NCBI GenBank assembly: GCA_017550655.1
Contig: JAFZOK010000013.1
Location: 558,001 to 622,000, forward strand
Length of the DNA stretch: 64,000 nt
From: Bacteroidales bacterium
GTDB lineage: Bacteria; Bacteroidota; Bacteroidia; Bacteroidales; UBA932
Direction: 5' to 3'
Every line of letters begins with the position of its first letter. Within the stretch, counting starts at the first letter, position 1. Below, piece by piece: positions 35,423 through 42,944 of this stretch. The notes under the pieces were generated by a model. The model did no database searches. It was given only the letters and a program-made list of their open reading frames with translations, and had not been told where the DNA came from. A program made the position numbers and the translations under genes.

Positions 35423-37504
35423 CTATTGTCCGTTTATCTTGAGCCTTTCCACAAAAGTAGGGAAAGATTTTCCGATGCATTCTATATCGTCGAGGAAAAC
35501 CACCGCCGGCTTTGCGTTGAAACGGTTCCTCAGCATTGCGCAGATGATTATTGCCATTGCAATCCTGTGGTCGTTGTGGGATGAGCAGAAGATTTTCTCT
35601 GAAGTGCCAATGGCTTTTCCTCCCTTTCCGTCTATGACAAGCTCATCTCCCTCTATGTGGAGACTATATCCCATCCTGCTGAATTCCAGAAGTATGGACT
35701 CTGCCCGGTTGCTTTCCTTGTTAAGGAGCCGGTGCACTCCATTTATGCGGCTTTGTCCGTTGCAGTAAACGGCCAGTGTAGCCAGGATAGGGAAGAGGTC
35801 CGGACTGTCCGTGGCGTCAAAGGAGAATGCCTTCAGGTTTTTTGCGTCCACCGTTATGTTTGCGAGCCTCGGGTAATTCTGCCTGCGGGTATCGTATCTG
35901 TAGTCTGCGACAGCAGTGAATTCGCTCCTGTCTGTTTTTTCTGTTTTTATTTCCGTTCCGCATTGTGAGAGAACTTCCAATATTCTTTCATCGGCCTGGG
36001 AGGAACCGGTCTCCATTTTCTTTACGGTAAATTTTCCGGCGATGCTTCCCAGGACAAGGAAATTAGAAGCACTGCTCCAGTCGCTCTCCAGGAACATGTC
36101 CACCGGAGAATAGCTCTGGCCGCCCTCTATGGCAAAATTCAGGGTGCGGCCTTCACTTTTGTATCCGAGCCTGATTCCAAAAGCCCTCAAGACCTTGACA
36201 GTAAGGTCTATGTAAGGAATACTGGAAGCGTCTTCAACGATAAGATTGGTGTCGTGGCCAAGCAGCGGGAGCACCATAAGAAGTCCGGTAACGGTTTGGG
36301 ATGTGTCTTTGCCGGAGATTGTAAAGGTCCTGCGGAAAGACGCTCCGCCCAAACTTACTGGAACAACAGTTCCTTTCAGAGTGTTTGTTCCCACGCATTT
36401 TACTCCCGCTGCTTTCAGGGATTGGATATCTGACGCCAGGTTTCTTCCTGCCAGAGATCCGCTGCCTGTTACGGAAATTCTGGATGCTATGGCCGTGCGG
36501 TTCCTGAGGCTGGAAGCATAAGCGCATAGCGGAAGTAACATCCTCAGAAGAAGTGCGCTCTGTCCGGCCTCAGCCGTCTGGAAAGACTTCCATTTTGTTA
36601 TGCCTGCGCTTCTTACAATCAGCATCTTTTCTCCACGTGCGCTGCTTCCGTCCCTTGTAACCTTGACTACGCATCCGCACCTTCGGACAAATGCAATGGC
36701 GCTCTTTATGTCTTCGCAAGGTTCAAAGTTCCTCAGAACGCATTGTCCGTTGGTAATGGCGGCCGCCAGAATAGCCCTTTGCACAATGCTCTTGGAGCAA
36801 GGAACGCAAACGCAAGTGTGTTTTTTCCGGGAAAACAGGCCGCTTTGCGAAATGTCGCCAATCCGGAATGTGGCAGGGACTTCTCTTGCCGTCTCCTCAT
36901 AACTGGACTGGCCTGGTGCCGTAGCCTTGCCGGCCGAGGCGTAAGAAATTGGAGATCCAAGACTTAGACACGCTTGTCTTGTCCATCGCCCGGCTTCTCC
37001 CTGGGCAAAGGCAATGAGGCGGTCTCTTTCTGTAACATCGCTGAAATAAAGCCTCATCACTCTGGACGCCTCTTCCAGGTTTTTTGCCGTAGGAGCAATC
37101 TTTACAATGTCCGCTCCTTTTTTTCTGCAATCCTCAGCGATTTTCACAAGATCTTCAAGGCCTGGCATCAAGTCTGAATGCCAACTGATTATAAGTTTTG
37201 TGCCAGACTGTTTTGCAATGGCCTTCCTGATATTTGAAAGATAGTCCGCAGGAACTCCAAGATCAAGATCCACGGCCCAGACTCCTTTTTCTATGGCAAG
37301 AAGCGTCTGTTCCAGAGATATCTTTTTACCGGATTCTGAAAATCTGTAAGTGAAAATGATATTTGTATTTATATCCAGCAATTCCTCCACTTCTTCCAGG
37401 GACAGGCCGCAGAGGTCCCCCCTTATTTCGCAGAAAGAGTACAGGGAAAGAAGTTCCCTGCATTTTCCGAAATCCTTTTCTCCGATGCTGGCGCAGATTT
37501 TCAT
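35423..37504 (-). CDS. Fused 3-dehydroquinate dehydratase (type I) and EPSP synthase
   Basis: This is a single 693-residue ORF. Residues 1-215 are a type I dehydroquinase: CEIRGDL (Glu26, Arg28), ISWHSDL (His109), DIVKIAPTA (Schiff-base Lys135), GRWTRQ and the closing loop APGQSS. Residues about 225-693 are EPSP synthase: VPCSKSIVQRA (Lys238), EAGQSALLLRML, DTSQTVTG, DWSSASNF, DATDSPDLFP, NKESNRAE and NDHRIAMA. It would carry out steps three and six of the shikimate pathway. The linker is only about ten residues. No stop or frameshift separates the halves. It lies between aroB (2-bp gap) and aroC. Confidence 0.93.
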   Translation of the reverse strand: MKICASIGEKDFGKCRELLSLYSFCEIRGDLCGLSLEEVEELLDINTNIIFTYRFSESGKKISLEQTLLAIEKGVWAVDLDLGVPADYLSNIRKAIAKQSGTKLIISWHSDLMPGLEDLVKIAEDCRKKGADIVKIAPTAKNLEEASRVMRLYFSDVTERDRLIAFAQGEAGRWTRQACLSLGSPISYASAGKATAPGQSSYEETAREVPATFRIGDISQSGLFSRKKHTCVCVPCSKSIVQRAILAAAITNGQCVLRNFEPCEDIKSAIAFVRRCGCVVKVTRDGSSARGEKMLIVRSAGITKWKSFQTAEAGQSALLLRMLLPLCAYASSLRNRTAIASRISVTGSGSLAGRNLASDIQSLKAAGVKCVGTNTLKGTVVPVSLGGASFRRTFTISGKDTSQTVTGLLMVLPLLGHDTNLIVEDASSIPYIDLTVKVLRAFGIRLGYKSEGRTLNFAIEGGQSYSPVDMFLESDWSSASNFLVLGSIAGKFTVKKMETGSSQADERILEVLSQCGTEIKTEKTDRSEFTAVADYRYDTRRQNYPRLANITVDAKNLKAFSFDATDSPDLFPILATLAVYCNGQSRINGVHRLLNKESNRAESILLEFSRMGYSLHIEGDELVIDGKGGKAIGTSEKIFCSSHNDHRIAMAIIICAMLRNRFNAKPAVVFLDDIECIGKSFPTFVERLKINGQ

Positions 37505-37506
37505 TC

Positions 37507-38532
37507 TCAGATAACAAGACGGCCACAGGCTTTCCGGAAGTCTGAAGCAGTGATTAAATAACGTGCAACATTTCCGATTCCAAGCGGAAGGATAAGCGTT
37601 AGGATTTCTCCGGAAACTTTTTTATCCTGCTGCATTGTGTTGAATATCTTGGAGATACTTACTCCATAAGAAGTCTTGAGCCCGACATTCCGGAAATCTT
37701 CGGAGAGTTCTGCGGCAAGGTTTTCAGGGCAGATTCCCATAGTGGCTGCAGCCTTGGCGCTGGCTATGATTCCGGCAGCTACGGCTTCTCCGTGAAGAAT
37801 CTTTTTATGGTTTGCAGCGGCCCAGCTTTCCAGGGCGTGGGCAAAGGTATGCCCGAGATTCAGCACCATCCTTTCTCCCCGGTCCTTTTCGTCTTTTTTC
37901 ACAACCTCCATCTTAAGCCGGGCGCACTCCCTTACGATTCTTTCCAGAATCCTTTCTTCCTTTTTGGAAGGATTCCTGTGGTCAAAGCCGCTGAAGAATG
38001 AAACGGAAAACCCATAGAGGTCCGGGCTGAAAATCAGGAAGGTTTTGAGTATCTCCGCGATGCCTTCCCTGAACACCCGCTTCTGCAGAGTCTTGAAGAA
38101 AACCGGAGACTGGAACACCCATTCCGGCTGGGTGATGGTTCCTATCATATTCTTGACGCCCAGATGGTTGACTCCGTTCTTTCCCCCAAGGGCCGCGTCT
38201 GCCGAAGACAGAAGCGTGGTCGGAACCAGGCCGAACCTTACGCCTCTCTTGTAGACCGAAGCAACAAATCCGGCAAGATCAGTTGTCACCCCTCCGCCGG
38301 CTCCGATAATGAAGCAATCCCTGTCTGCCTTGTTTTCCATAAGCCAGGAGCAGATATTGGCAGCCGTGCCTAAAGTTTTGGAAGATTCTAAGGCGCGAAG
38401 GGGGAAAATCTTCCAATTCTTCATCGCTGAGAAATAATCTTCCACTTTATTATCAATAATGGCGAATATTCCGCTACCTGGCGGTATTAGGTTTTCTAAT
38501 ATGCTGATATTTTGATTTGTATATAGCCTCAT
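37507..38532 (-). CDS. aroB: 3-dehydroquinate synthase
   Basis: This 341-residue, NAD- and metal-dependent enzyme makes 3-dehydroquinate from DAHP. It contains IGAGGGVTTDLAGFVASVYKRG, PTTLLSSADAALGGKNGVN, the metal-binding GHTFAHALE and HGEAVAAG. It is first in the aroB, aroDA, aroC unit. A TATATTTG element on the minus strand (38561-38568) lies 28 bp upstream. It is divergent from the DAHP synthase gene that supplies its substrate. Confidence 0.96.
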   Translation of the reverse strand: MRLYTNQNISILENLIPPGSGIFAIIDNKVEDYFSAMKNWKIFPLRALESSKTLGTAANICSWLMENKADRDCFIIGAGGGVTTDLAGFVASVYKRGVRFGLVPTTLLSSADAALGGKNGVNHLGVKNMIGTITQPEWVFQSPVFFKTLQKRVFREGIAEILKTFLIFSPDLYGFSVSFFSGFDHRNPSKKEERILERIVRECARLKMEVVKKDEKDRGERMVLNLGHTFAHALESWAAANHKKILHGEAVAAGIIASAKAAATMGICPENLAAELSEDFRNVGLKTSYGVSISKIFNTMQQDKKVSGEILTLILPLGIGNVARYLITASDFRKACGRLVI

Positions 38533-38560
38533 AATTCCATAATGGCTTGTGATTCATAGG

Positions 38561-38568
38561 CAAATATA
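38561..38568 (-). promoter_or_regulatory. Putative -7 promoter element of the aroB unit
   Basis: On the minus strand this reads TATATTTG, matching TAnnTTTG, 28 bp before the aroB ATG. No TTTG is found at exact spacing. Confidence 0.5.
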
Positions 38569-38664
38569 ATAAAATACAGCCAGAAATGAAAGGGCTTTGA
38601 GGCTGTTTGAAAAATATTATGTTAAATTTCAGTTACAAATTGTATCAATATTGAAAAAAAGATT

Positions 38665-38672
38665 TACCTTTG
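38665..38672 (+). promoter_or_regulatory. Putative -7 promoter element for the DAHP synthase leader
   Basis: TACCTTTG matches TAnnTTTG, with a TTG at 38640-38642 (22-bp spacer, longer than the ideal 19). It lies 8 bp before the leader-peptide ATG and is followed by CACCCG. Confidence 0.55.
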
Positions 38673-38680
38673 CACCCGTA

Positions 38681-38740
38681 ATGTTTAGCAGTAGCAGATA
38701 TAACGGCCGATATATGTCTTATTCCTGGCATCAGGAGTAA
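38681..38740 (+). CDS. Aromatic-rich leader peptide of the DAHP synthase gene
   Basis: This 19-codon ORF encodes MFSSSRYNGRYMSYSWHQE, with Phe2, Tyr7, Tyr11, Tyr14 and Trp16: five aromatic residues in 19. It lies directly after the promoter element and stops at 38738-38740, 1 bp before the next pairing segment. Its position, composition and stop codon match the leader peptides of amino-acid biosynthesis attenuators. Stalling at Tyr14 or Trp16 would place the ribosome over segment 38722-38729. Confidence 0.75.
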   Translation: MFSSSRYNGRYMSYSWHQE

Positions 38741-38814
38741 GGCAGGAGACCGCATCTGCAGCATAATGGTTATAGTGTGTGTTCTCCTGCTTTGAAAGAA
38801 GCGGGAATTTTTTT
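38722..38814 (+). promoter_or_regulatory. Ribosome-mediated transcription attenuator before DAHP synthase
   Basis: There are four segments. Segment 1 is TTCCTGGC (38722-38729, inside the leader ORF). Segment 2 is GCAGGAGA (38742-38749). Segment 3 is TCTCCTGC (38783-38790). Segment 4 is AAGCGGGA (38799-38806), followed by seven T. Segments 1:2, 2:3 (8 bp perfect) and 3:4 (TCCTGCTT/AAGCGGGA, 8 bp, one G-U, T-run) are mutually exclusive. 3:4 is an intrinsic terminator and 2:3 the antiterminator. Completed translation would cover segment 2 and allow termination. A stall at Tyr or Trp codons would free it and give read-through. Confidence 0.75.
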
Positions 38815-38915
38815 GCGCCGAAATGGCGCTTGTTGATGCTCTTGAGGACTGCAATCACTATATTTGCAGGGGAAAGTAAATAGGTTTGGATAATACCCCC
38901 AATATAGGATTGCAG
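38815..38915 (+). promoter_or_regulatory. Further structured leader between attenuator and DAHP synthase start
   Basis: GCGCC/GGCGC (38815-38829) form a short hairpin. CTGCAATC (38849-38856) pairs perfectly with GATTGCAG (38908-38915), enclosing GGGG/CCCC (38869-38872 with 38896-38899). A second TATATTTG (38859-38866) could be an internal promoter. The start codon follows a run of eight T. Function is unknown; it may control translation or give an attenuator-independent start. Confidence 0.4.
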
Positions 38916-38937
38916 AACACCCTTGAGTATTTTTTTT

Positions 38938-39972
38938 ATGGAATCTCGGATAAAAGTCATAGCCGGACCGTGCAGCGCTGAAACCAGAGACCAGGTTCTG
39001 GAAACGGCAAGAGCTTTGGCCAAGACAGGAATATTTGCCTTCAGGGCCGGATTGTGGAAGCCAAGGACAAGGCCTGGAATGTTTGAGGGAGTTGGTTCAG
39101 AAGGCCTGGAATGGCTGCAGGAGGTAAAAAGAGAAACCGGACTTAAAGTCTGCTGCGAGGTTGCAACTCCAGAGCATCTTCACCAGGCGCTGGAGGCTGG
39201 AGTGGATATTCTCTGGATAGGGGCCCGCACTACCGCAGATCCGTTTGCCGTCCAGGCTCTGGCAGATGCCGTTAAGGGGGAGGATATTTCTTTGCTCATA
39301 AAGAATCCCGTTAATCCGGACGTGGAACTCTGGGCGGGAGCCCTGGAGCGTTTCCTTAATGCCGGAGTCAAAGACATTTCTCTTGTGCACAGGGGATTCA
39401 GTTCATACGGCAATCAAATCTACCGGAACCTTCCGCTCTGGCATATCCCGATCGAGATGAAACGCAGGTTTCCGGATATTCCTATGTTCTGCGATCCTAG
39501 CCACATGGGCGGCAAGCCGCAGCTTCTGGTTCCAATCTCCCAGCAGGCCCTTGACCTTATGTATGACGGCCTTATGATTGAGTGCCACATTAATCCGGAC
39601 CAGGCGTTGAGCGACAAGGCCCAGCAAATCACTCCGATTCAACTTGAGAAAATCCTCAGTCATCTGAAAATTAGGGAGAACGTTCAGGACCAGCAGAGTC
39701 TTGAGTCTTTACGTTCCCAGATTGATTCGCTGGACGCAAGCATAATGAAGATTCTGGGGGAAAGGATGGAAGTTTCCAGAAAAATAGGCGAGTACAAGCA
39801 AGAGCACAATATGCCGGTTCTGCAGAGTCAGCGTTACAGCGAGATTGTAGAAAACAGGTCTGACCTGGCCGAAGCCGCAGGTCTTGACAGGGATTTTGCC
39901 AAATCGCTGATGGAACTAATCCACAAGGAAAGCGTCCGCCTCCAGCTCTCCCACCGCAAAACTGAGGCTTAG
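38938..39972 (+). CDS. Bifunctional DAHP synthase (type I-beta) / chorismate mutase
   Basis: This is a 344-residue protein. The N-terminal DAHP synthase domain (about 1-245) has VIAGPCSAE, RAGLWKPRTRPGMFEG, IGARTTADPFAVQ, FCDPSHMGGK and ECHINPDQALSDKAQQ. The C-terminal AroQ chorismate mutase domain (about 262-335) has LRSQIDSLDASIMKILGERMEVSRKIGEYK. This fusion is typical of Bacteroidota and links the first pathway step to the Phe/Tyr branch. The ATG at 38938 is preferred over a TTG at 38923. It is apparently regulated by the upstream attenuator. Confidence 0.95.
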   Translation: MESRIKVIAGPCSAETRDQVLETARALAKTGIFAFRAGLWKPRTRPGMFEGVGSEGLEWLQEVKRETGLKVCCEVATPEHLHQALEAGVDILWIGARTTADPFAVQALADAVKGEDISLLIKNPVNPDVELWAGALERFLNAGVKDISLVHRGFSSYGNQIYRNLPLWHIPIEMKRRFPDIPMFCDPSHMGGKPQLLVPISQQALDLMYDGLMIECHINPDQALSDKAQQITPIQLEKILSHLKIRENVQDQQSLESLRSQIDSLDASIMKILGERMEVSRKIGEYKQEHNMPVLQSQRYSEIVENRSDLAEAAGLDRDFAKSLMELIHKESVRLQLSHRKTEA

Positions 39973-40059
39973 GATTCTCCCGGCGTTACACTCAAAAAAA
40001 GTATTTCTGTGTGGAAGGAATCGGGAGTAAGTACTCCCTCGGCCATTAAAAATGTCTTC

Positions 40060-40117
40060 CATGACCGCCAAAAACATAGTAAAAGTGTCGGTCATGACCG
40101 TCAAATTGCTATATTTG
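40060..40117 (+). promoter_or_regulatory. Direct repeats, palindrome and -7 element before the ATPase gene
   Basis: CATGACCG(C/T)CAAA occurs at 40060-40072 and 40093-40105, exactly 33 bp apart, or three DNA turns. The second lies in the perfect palindrome CGGTCATGACCG (40089-40100). TATATTTG (40110-40117) follows, 15 bp before the ATG. The arrangement looks like an operator upstream of a promoter. Confidence 0.5.
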
Positions 40118-40132
40118 CAAAAAATAGCTGAT

Positions 40133-41335
40133 ATGGAATCTCTCTTTGCAAAAAGCGACCAGTATATTGCTGGAACACCAATGAAGTTTATTCGCTCTGT
40201 TATGTCTGAAATCGAATGGTCTGCTCGCCTTATAGCTGTTCAGGGAGCTAAAGGCGTAGGAAAGTCAACTCTGTTACGGCAATATATCAAAAGCAATTAT
40301 CCTGTTCATTCCAGAAAAGCTCTATATTGTTCTTTGGATTCGCTTTATTTTTCATCCCATTCCATAACAGAACTTGTGGAAAACTTCAGGAAGAGAGGCG
40401 GTGAATTCATTGTCTTGGATGAGATTCACAAGTATTCCGGTCCCTGGAGCATGGAACTTAAGGAATTGTATGACTTATATCCTGATATCAAGATTGTAAT
40501 TAGCGGTTCTTCTTTACTTAAAATCTTAAATGCAGATGCAGACTTGTCTCGGCGATGCATACGTTACACAATACAAGGCCTTTCCTATCGTGAATACCTT
40601 GGCTTTTATAAAAACATCAGTTTGCAGCCGGTCAAATTGGACGATCTCCTGAAAAATCCATTTGCCTTAGCAGACAAAGTTCTGGAAATATGCCATCCGC
40701 TTGAATTTTTCCAAGATTACCTGAAATGTGGCTACTATCCTTTTTACCAGGAAGGTCCGGCGACTTATCAAAACAGAATAGAACAGATTGTAAACTACAC
40801 ACTTGAGGTGGAACTTACTGAGCTTAAACTGGTTGACATTTCCGGTGTAAGAAAGCTGAAAAAACTGGTGGATATTATCGCTCAGGAAATTCCATTTCAA
40901 TTGGATGCAAGCAAATTGGCTAGAACTGTAGAGGCCTCTCGGGAAACGGTGGTTCAGTACCTTCACTATCTTGGAAAGGCCAAAATCCTGAACCTTCTCT
41001 TCTCGGGAGCAAAGAGTTATCTGAAGTTGGCAAAGCCAGATAAGCTATATCTCGAAAATACAAACATGCTTTATGCCCTTTGTTCTAAAACACCTGAGAC
41101 TGGCACAGTTAGGGAAACTTTTTCAATATGCATGCTAAACAAATCAAACAACGTGGAGTATGGAAAAGAAAAGGGTGATTTTAAGGTTAACGAAAAATAT
41201 ACCTTTGAAATAGGAGGTCCCGATAAAGGATTCAGCCAAATTTCAGGTGTCAGCGATTCTTTTGTCTTCGCCGATTCTATTGAAACACCTTCCGGCAGAA
41301 GGCTCCCTCTTTGGATGCTTGGCTTCTTGTATTAA
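40133..41335 (+). CDS. P-loop ATPase with DUF4143-type C-terminal region
   Basis: This 400-residue protein has an AAA-like ATPase domain: Walker A GAKGVGKST (residues 38-46) and Walker B EFIVLDEIHK. The segment YTIQGLSYREYLGFY and the C-terminal half resemble DUF4143 ATPases. This group is abundant and mobile in Bacteroidota, and its function is unknown. No partner gene is obvious. Base composition is somewhat AT-richer than its neighbours, which hints at acquisition. The ATG at 40133 follows the promoter element. Confidence 0.85.
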   Translation: MESLFAKSDQYIAGTPMKFIRSVMSEIEWSARLIAVQGAKGVGKSTLLRQYIKSNYPVHSRKALYCSLDSLYFSSHSITELVENFRKRGGEFIVLDEIHKYSGPWSMELKELYDLYPDIKIVISGSSLLKILNADADLSRRCIRYTIQGLSYREYLGFYKNISLQPVKLDDLLKNPFALADKVLEICHPLEFFQDYLKCGYYPFYQEGPATYQNRIEQIVNYTLEVELTELKLVDISGVRKLKKLVDIIAQEIPFQLDASKLARTVEASRETVVQYLHYLGKAKILNLLFSGAKSYLKLAKPDKLYLENTNMLYALCSKTPETGTVRETFSICMLNKSNNVEYGKEKGDFKVNEKYTFEIGGPDKGFSQISGVSDSFVFADSIETPSGRRLPLWMLGFLY

Positions 41336-41361
41336 GGCAACCGATAAGGATGACAAATTGT

Positions 41362-41369
41362 TATCTTTG
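41362..41369 (+). promoter_or_regulatory. Putative -7 promoter element for dusB
   Basis: TATCTTTG matches TAnnTTTG, 21 bp before the dusB ATG. No exact TTTG at 19 bp. Confidence 0.45.
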
Positions 41370-41390
41370 ACATCGTGGAGGAAAACAGAT

Positions 41391-42380
41391 ATGGGAGCGT
41401 TTAAGATAGGGAACATAGAGTTTAGGGAGAGGGCGCTGTTTCTGGCCCCTATGGAGGACGTGACGGATCCTTCATTCAGGTACGTGTGCAAGGAGTACGG
41501 GGCTGATATGATGTACACGGAGTTCGTTTCCTCCGACGGGCTTACCCACAATGCAGAGAAATCCTTCAAGAAAATGGAGGTATTCGACTACGAGAGGCCC
41601 ATCGGCATCCAGATCTACGGCCATATCCCCGAGGCGATGGTTGAAGCTGCCAAGTTCGCCGAGCAATACCATCCTGACCTTATTGACATCAATTTCGGCT
41701 GTCCGGTCAACAAGATTGCAAAGAGAGGAGCCGGCAGCGGAATGATGCGCTTCCCGGACCTTATGGTGGAAATCACGGAGAAAGTGGTAAAGGCCGTAAA
41801 TCTTCCGGTCACGGTAAAGACAAGGCTGGGCTGGGACGAAGACTCCTTAATTATTGTGGAACTGGCGGAAAGGCTCCAGGATGCCGGAATCAGCGCCCTG
41901 ACCATCCACGGCAGGACACGCTGCCAGATGTACAAGGGGCAGGCTGACTGGACCCTTATCGGCAAGGTCAAGGAAAATCCTAGAATGCACATTCCTATTA
42001 TAGGAAATGGAGACATTACGGACGGGCCAACAGCAAAGGAAGCCTTTGACCGCTATGGGGTGGATGCGATAATGATTGGAAGAGCCACTTACGGCCATCC
42101 GTGGATATTTAAGGAAATCCGTCATTATCTGGATACGGGAGAAGAGCTTCCGCCAATGAGCGTAAACGACCGCGTAACCCTTGCCAAAAAGCATTTTCTG
42201 AAATCAATAGAGGTAAAGGGAGAAAGGCGCGGACTTCTGGAAATGAGGCGCCACCTGTCCTGTTACTTCAAGAATCTTTTCAATTTCAAGGAAACCAGAA
42301 TGAAGCTCGTCACAGAGAACGACCCTCAGAAAGTCCTGTCTCTTCTGGACTATGTTGCCGATACCTGGGGAGAGAAATAA
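41391..42380 (+). CDS. dusB: tRNA-dihydrouridine synthase, DusB-type
   Basis: This 329-residue FMN-dependent enzyme reduces uridines in the tRNA D loop. It contains LAPMEDVTDPSFR, DINFGCPVNKIAKRGAG with the catalytic Cys, VKTRLGWDED, IHGRTRCQMYKGQADW and IIGNGDITDG, and a C-terminal helical domain. The in-frame extension to 41247 runs through the previous gene and is rejected. The rplM promoter follows within 11 bp of the stop. Confidence 0.93.
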   Translation: MGAFKIGNIEFRERALFLAPMEDVTDPSFRYVCKEYGADMMYTEFVSSDGLTHNAEKSFKKMEVFDYERPIGIQIYGHIPEAMVEAAKFAEQYHPDLIDINFGCPVNKIAKRGAGSGMMRFPDLMVEITEKVVKAVNLPVTVKTRLGWDEDSLIIVELAERLQDAGISALTIHGRTRCQMYKGQADWTLIGKVKENPRMHIPIIGNGDITDGPTAKEAFDRYGVDAIMIGRATYGHPWIFKEIRHYLDTGEELPPMSVNDRVTLAKKHFLKSIEVKGERRGLLEMRRHLSCYFKNLFNFKETRMKLVTENDPQKVLSLLDYVADTWGEK

Positions 42381-42390
42381 TCTGCCCTCA

Positions 42391-42459
42391 TTTGCAGATA
42401 AGGAAAATTTGCCTATCTTTGCACCCCCTTAAAAAAGGGGACCCCGGAAAGAAACGGGG
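42391..42459 (+). promoter_or_regulatory. Consensus promoter and leader hairpins of rplM-rpsI
   Basis: TTTG (42391-42394), 19 bp and TATCTTTG (42414-42421) match exactly. The transcript would open with CCCCTT/AAGGGG (42425-42440) and CCCCG/CGGGG (42442-42459). The layout is like the rplC leader and may hold a ribosomal-protein control element. Confidence 0.8.
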
Positions 42460-42487
42460 AATTAGTAGTAATTTAAAACAACAAACA

Positions 42488-42940
42488 GTGGATTACAGAA
42501 GTTACAAATCTGTCTTTGTAAACGATGCTACAGCCACCAAGGAGTGGGTGATCATCGATGCAACAGACCAGGTTTTAGGCCGTCTTGCTTCCCGATTGGC
42601 ACTGATCCTCAGGGGCAAGAACAAAGCCAACTTCACACCTCACACGGACTGCGGAGACAATGTTATCGTTATCAACGCCGATAAGGTTCGTCTGACTGGC
42701 AAGAAGTTGACTGACAAGGTGTACGTACGTCACACCGGTTATCCTGGCGGCCAGCGTTTCACAACTCCAGCAGAGTTGCTCAAGCGCAAGCCGGTAGCAG
42801 TATTAGAGGAAGCTGTAAGAGGAATGCTTCCTAAATCAAGGCTCGGAGCCCAGATGTTCCGCAACCTGCACGTTTACGCAGGCAGCGAGCATCCTCACGA
42901 GGCACAGAAACCAAGAACAATCACTTTAAACGAGATTTAA
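42488..42940 (+). CDS. rplM: 50S ribosomal protein L13 (GTG start)
   Basis: This 150-residue protein begins at GTG 42488 ((M)DYRSYKSVFVNDATATKEW), matching the usual Bacteroidota L13 N terminus. It contains DATDQVLGRLASRLALILRGK, YVRHTGYPGG and MLPKSRLGAQMFRNLHVYAG. Upstream in-frame codons back to 42392 cover the leader hairpins and are not coding. The rpsI gene follows after 4 bp. Confidence 0.95.
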   Translation: MDYRSYKSVFVNDATATKEWVIIDATDQVLGRLASRLALILRGKNKANFTPHTDCGDNVIVINADKVRLTGKKLTDKVYVRHTGYPGGQRFTTPAELLKRKPVAVLEEAVRGMLPKSRLGAQMFRNLHVYAGSEHPHEAQKPRTITLNEI

Positions 42941-42944
42941 GAGC

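Noticed and set aside
38665..38937. T-box or protein-binding leader as the explanation of the aro control region
   Set aside because: No AGGGTGG element or specifier loop is seen, whereas a short aromatic-rich ORF and exclusive stems are present.
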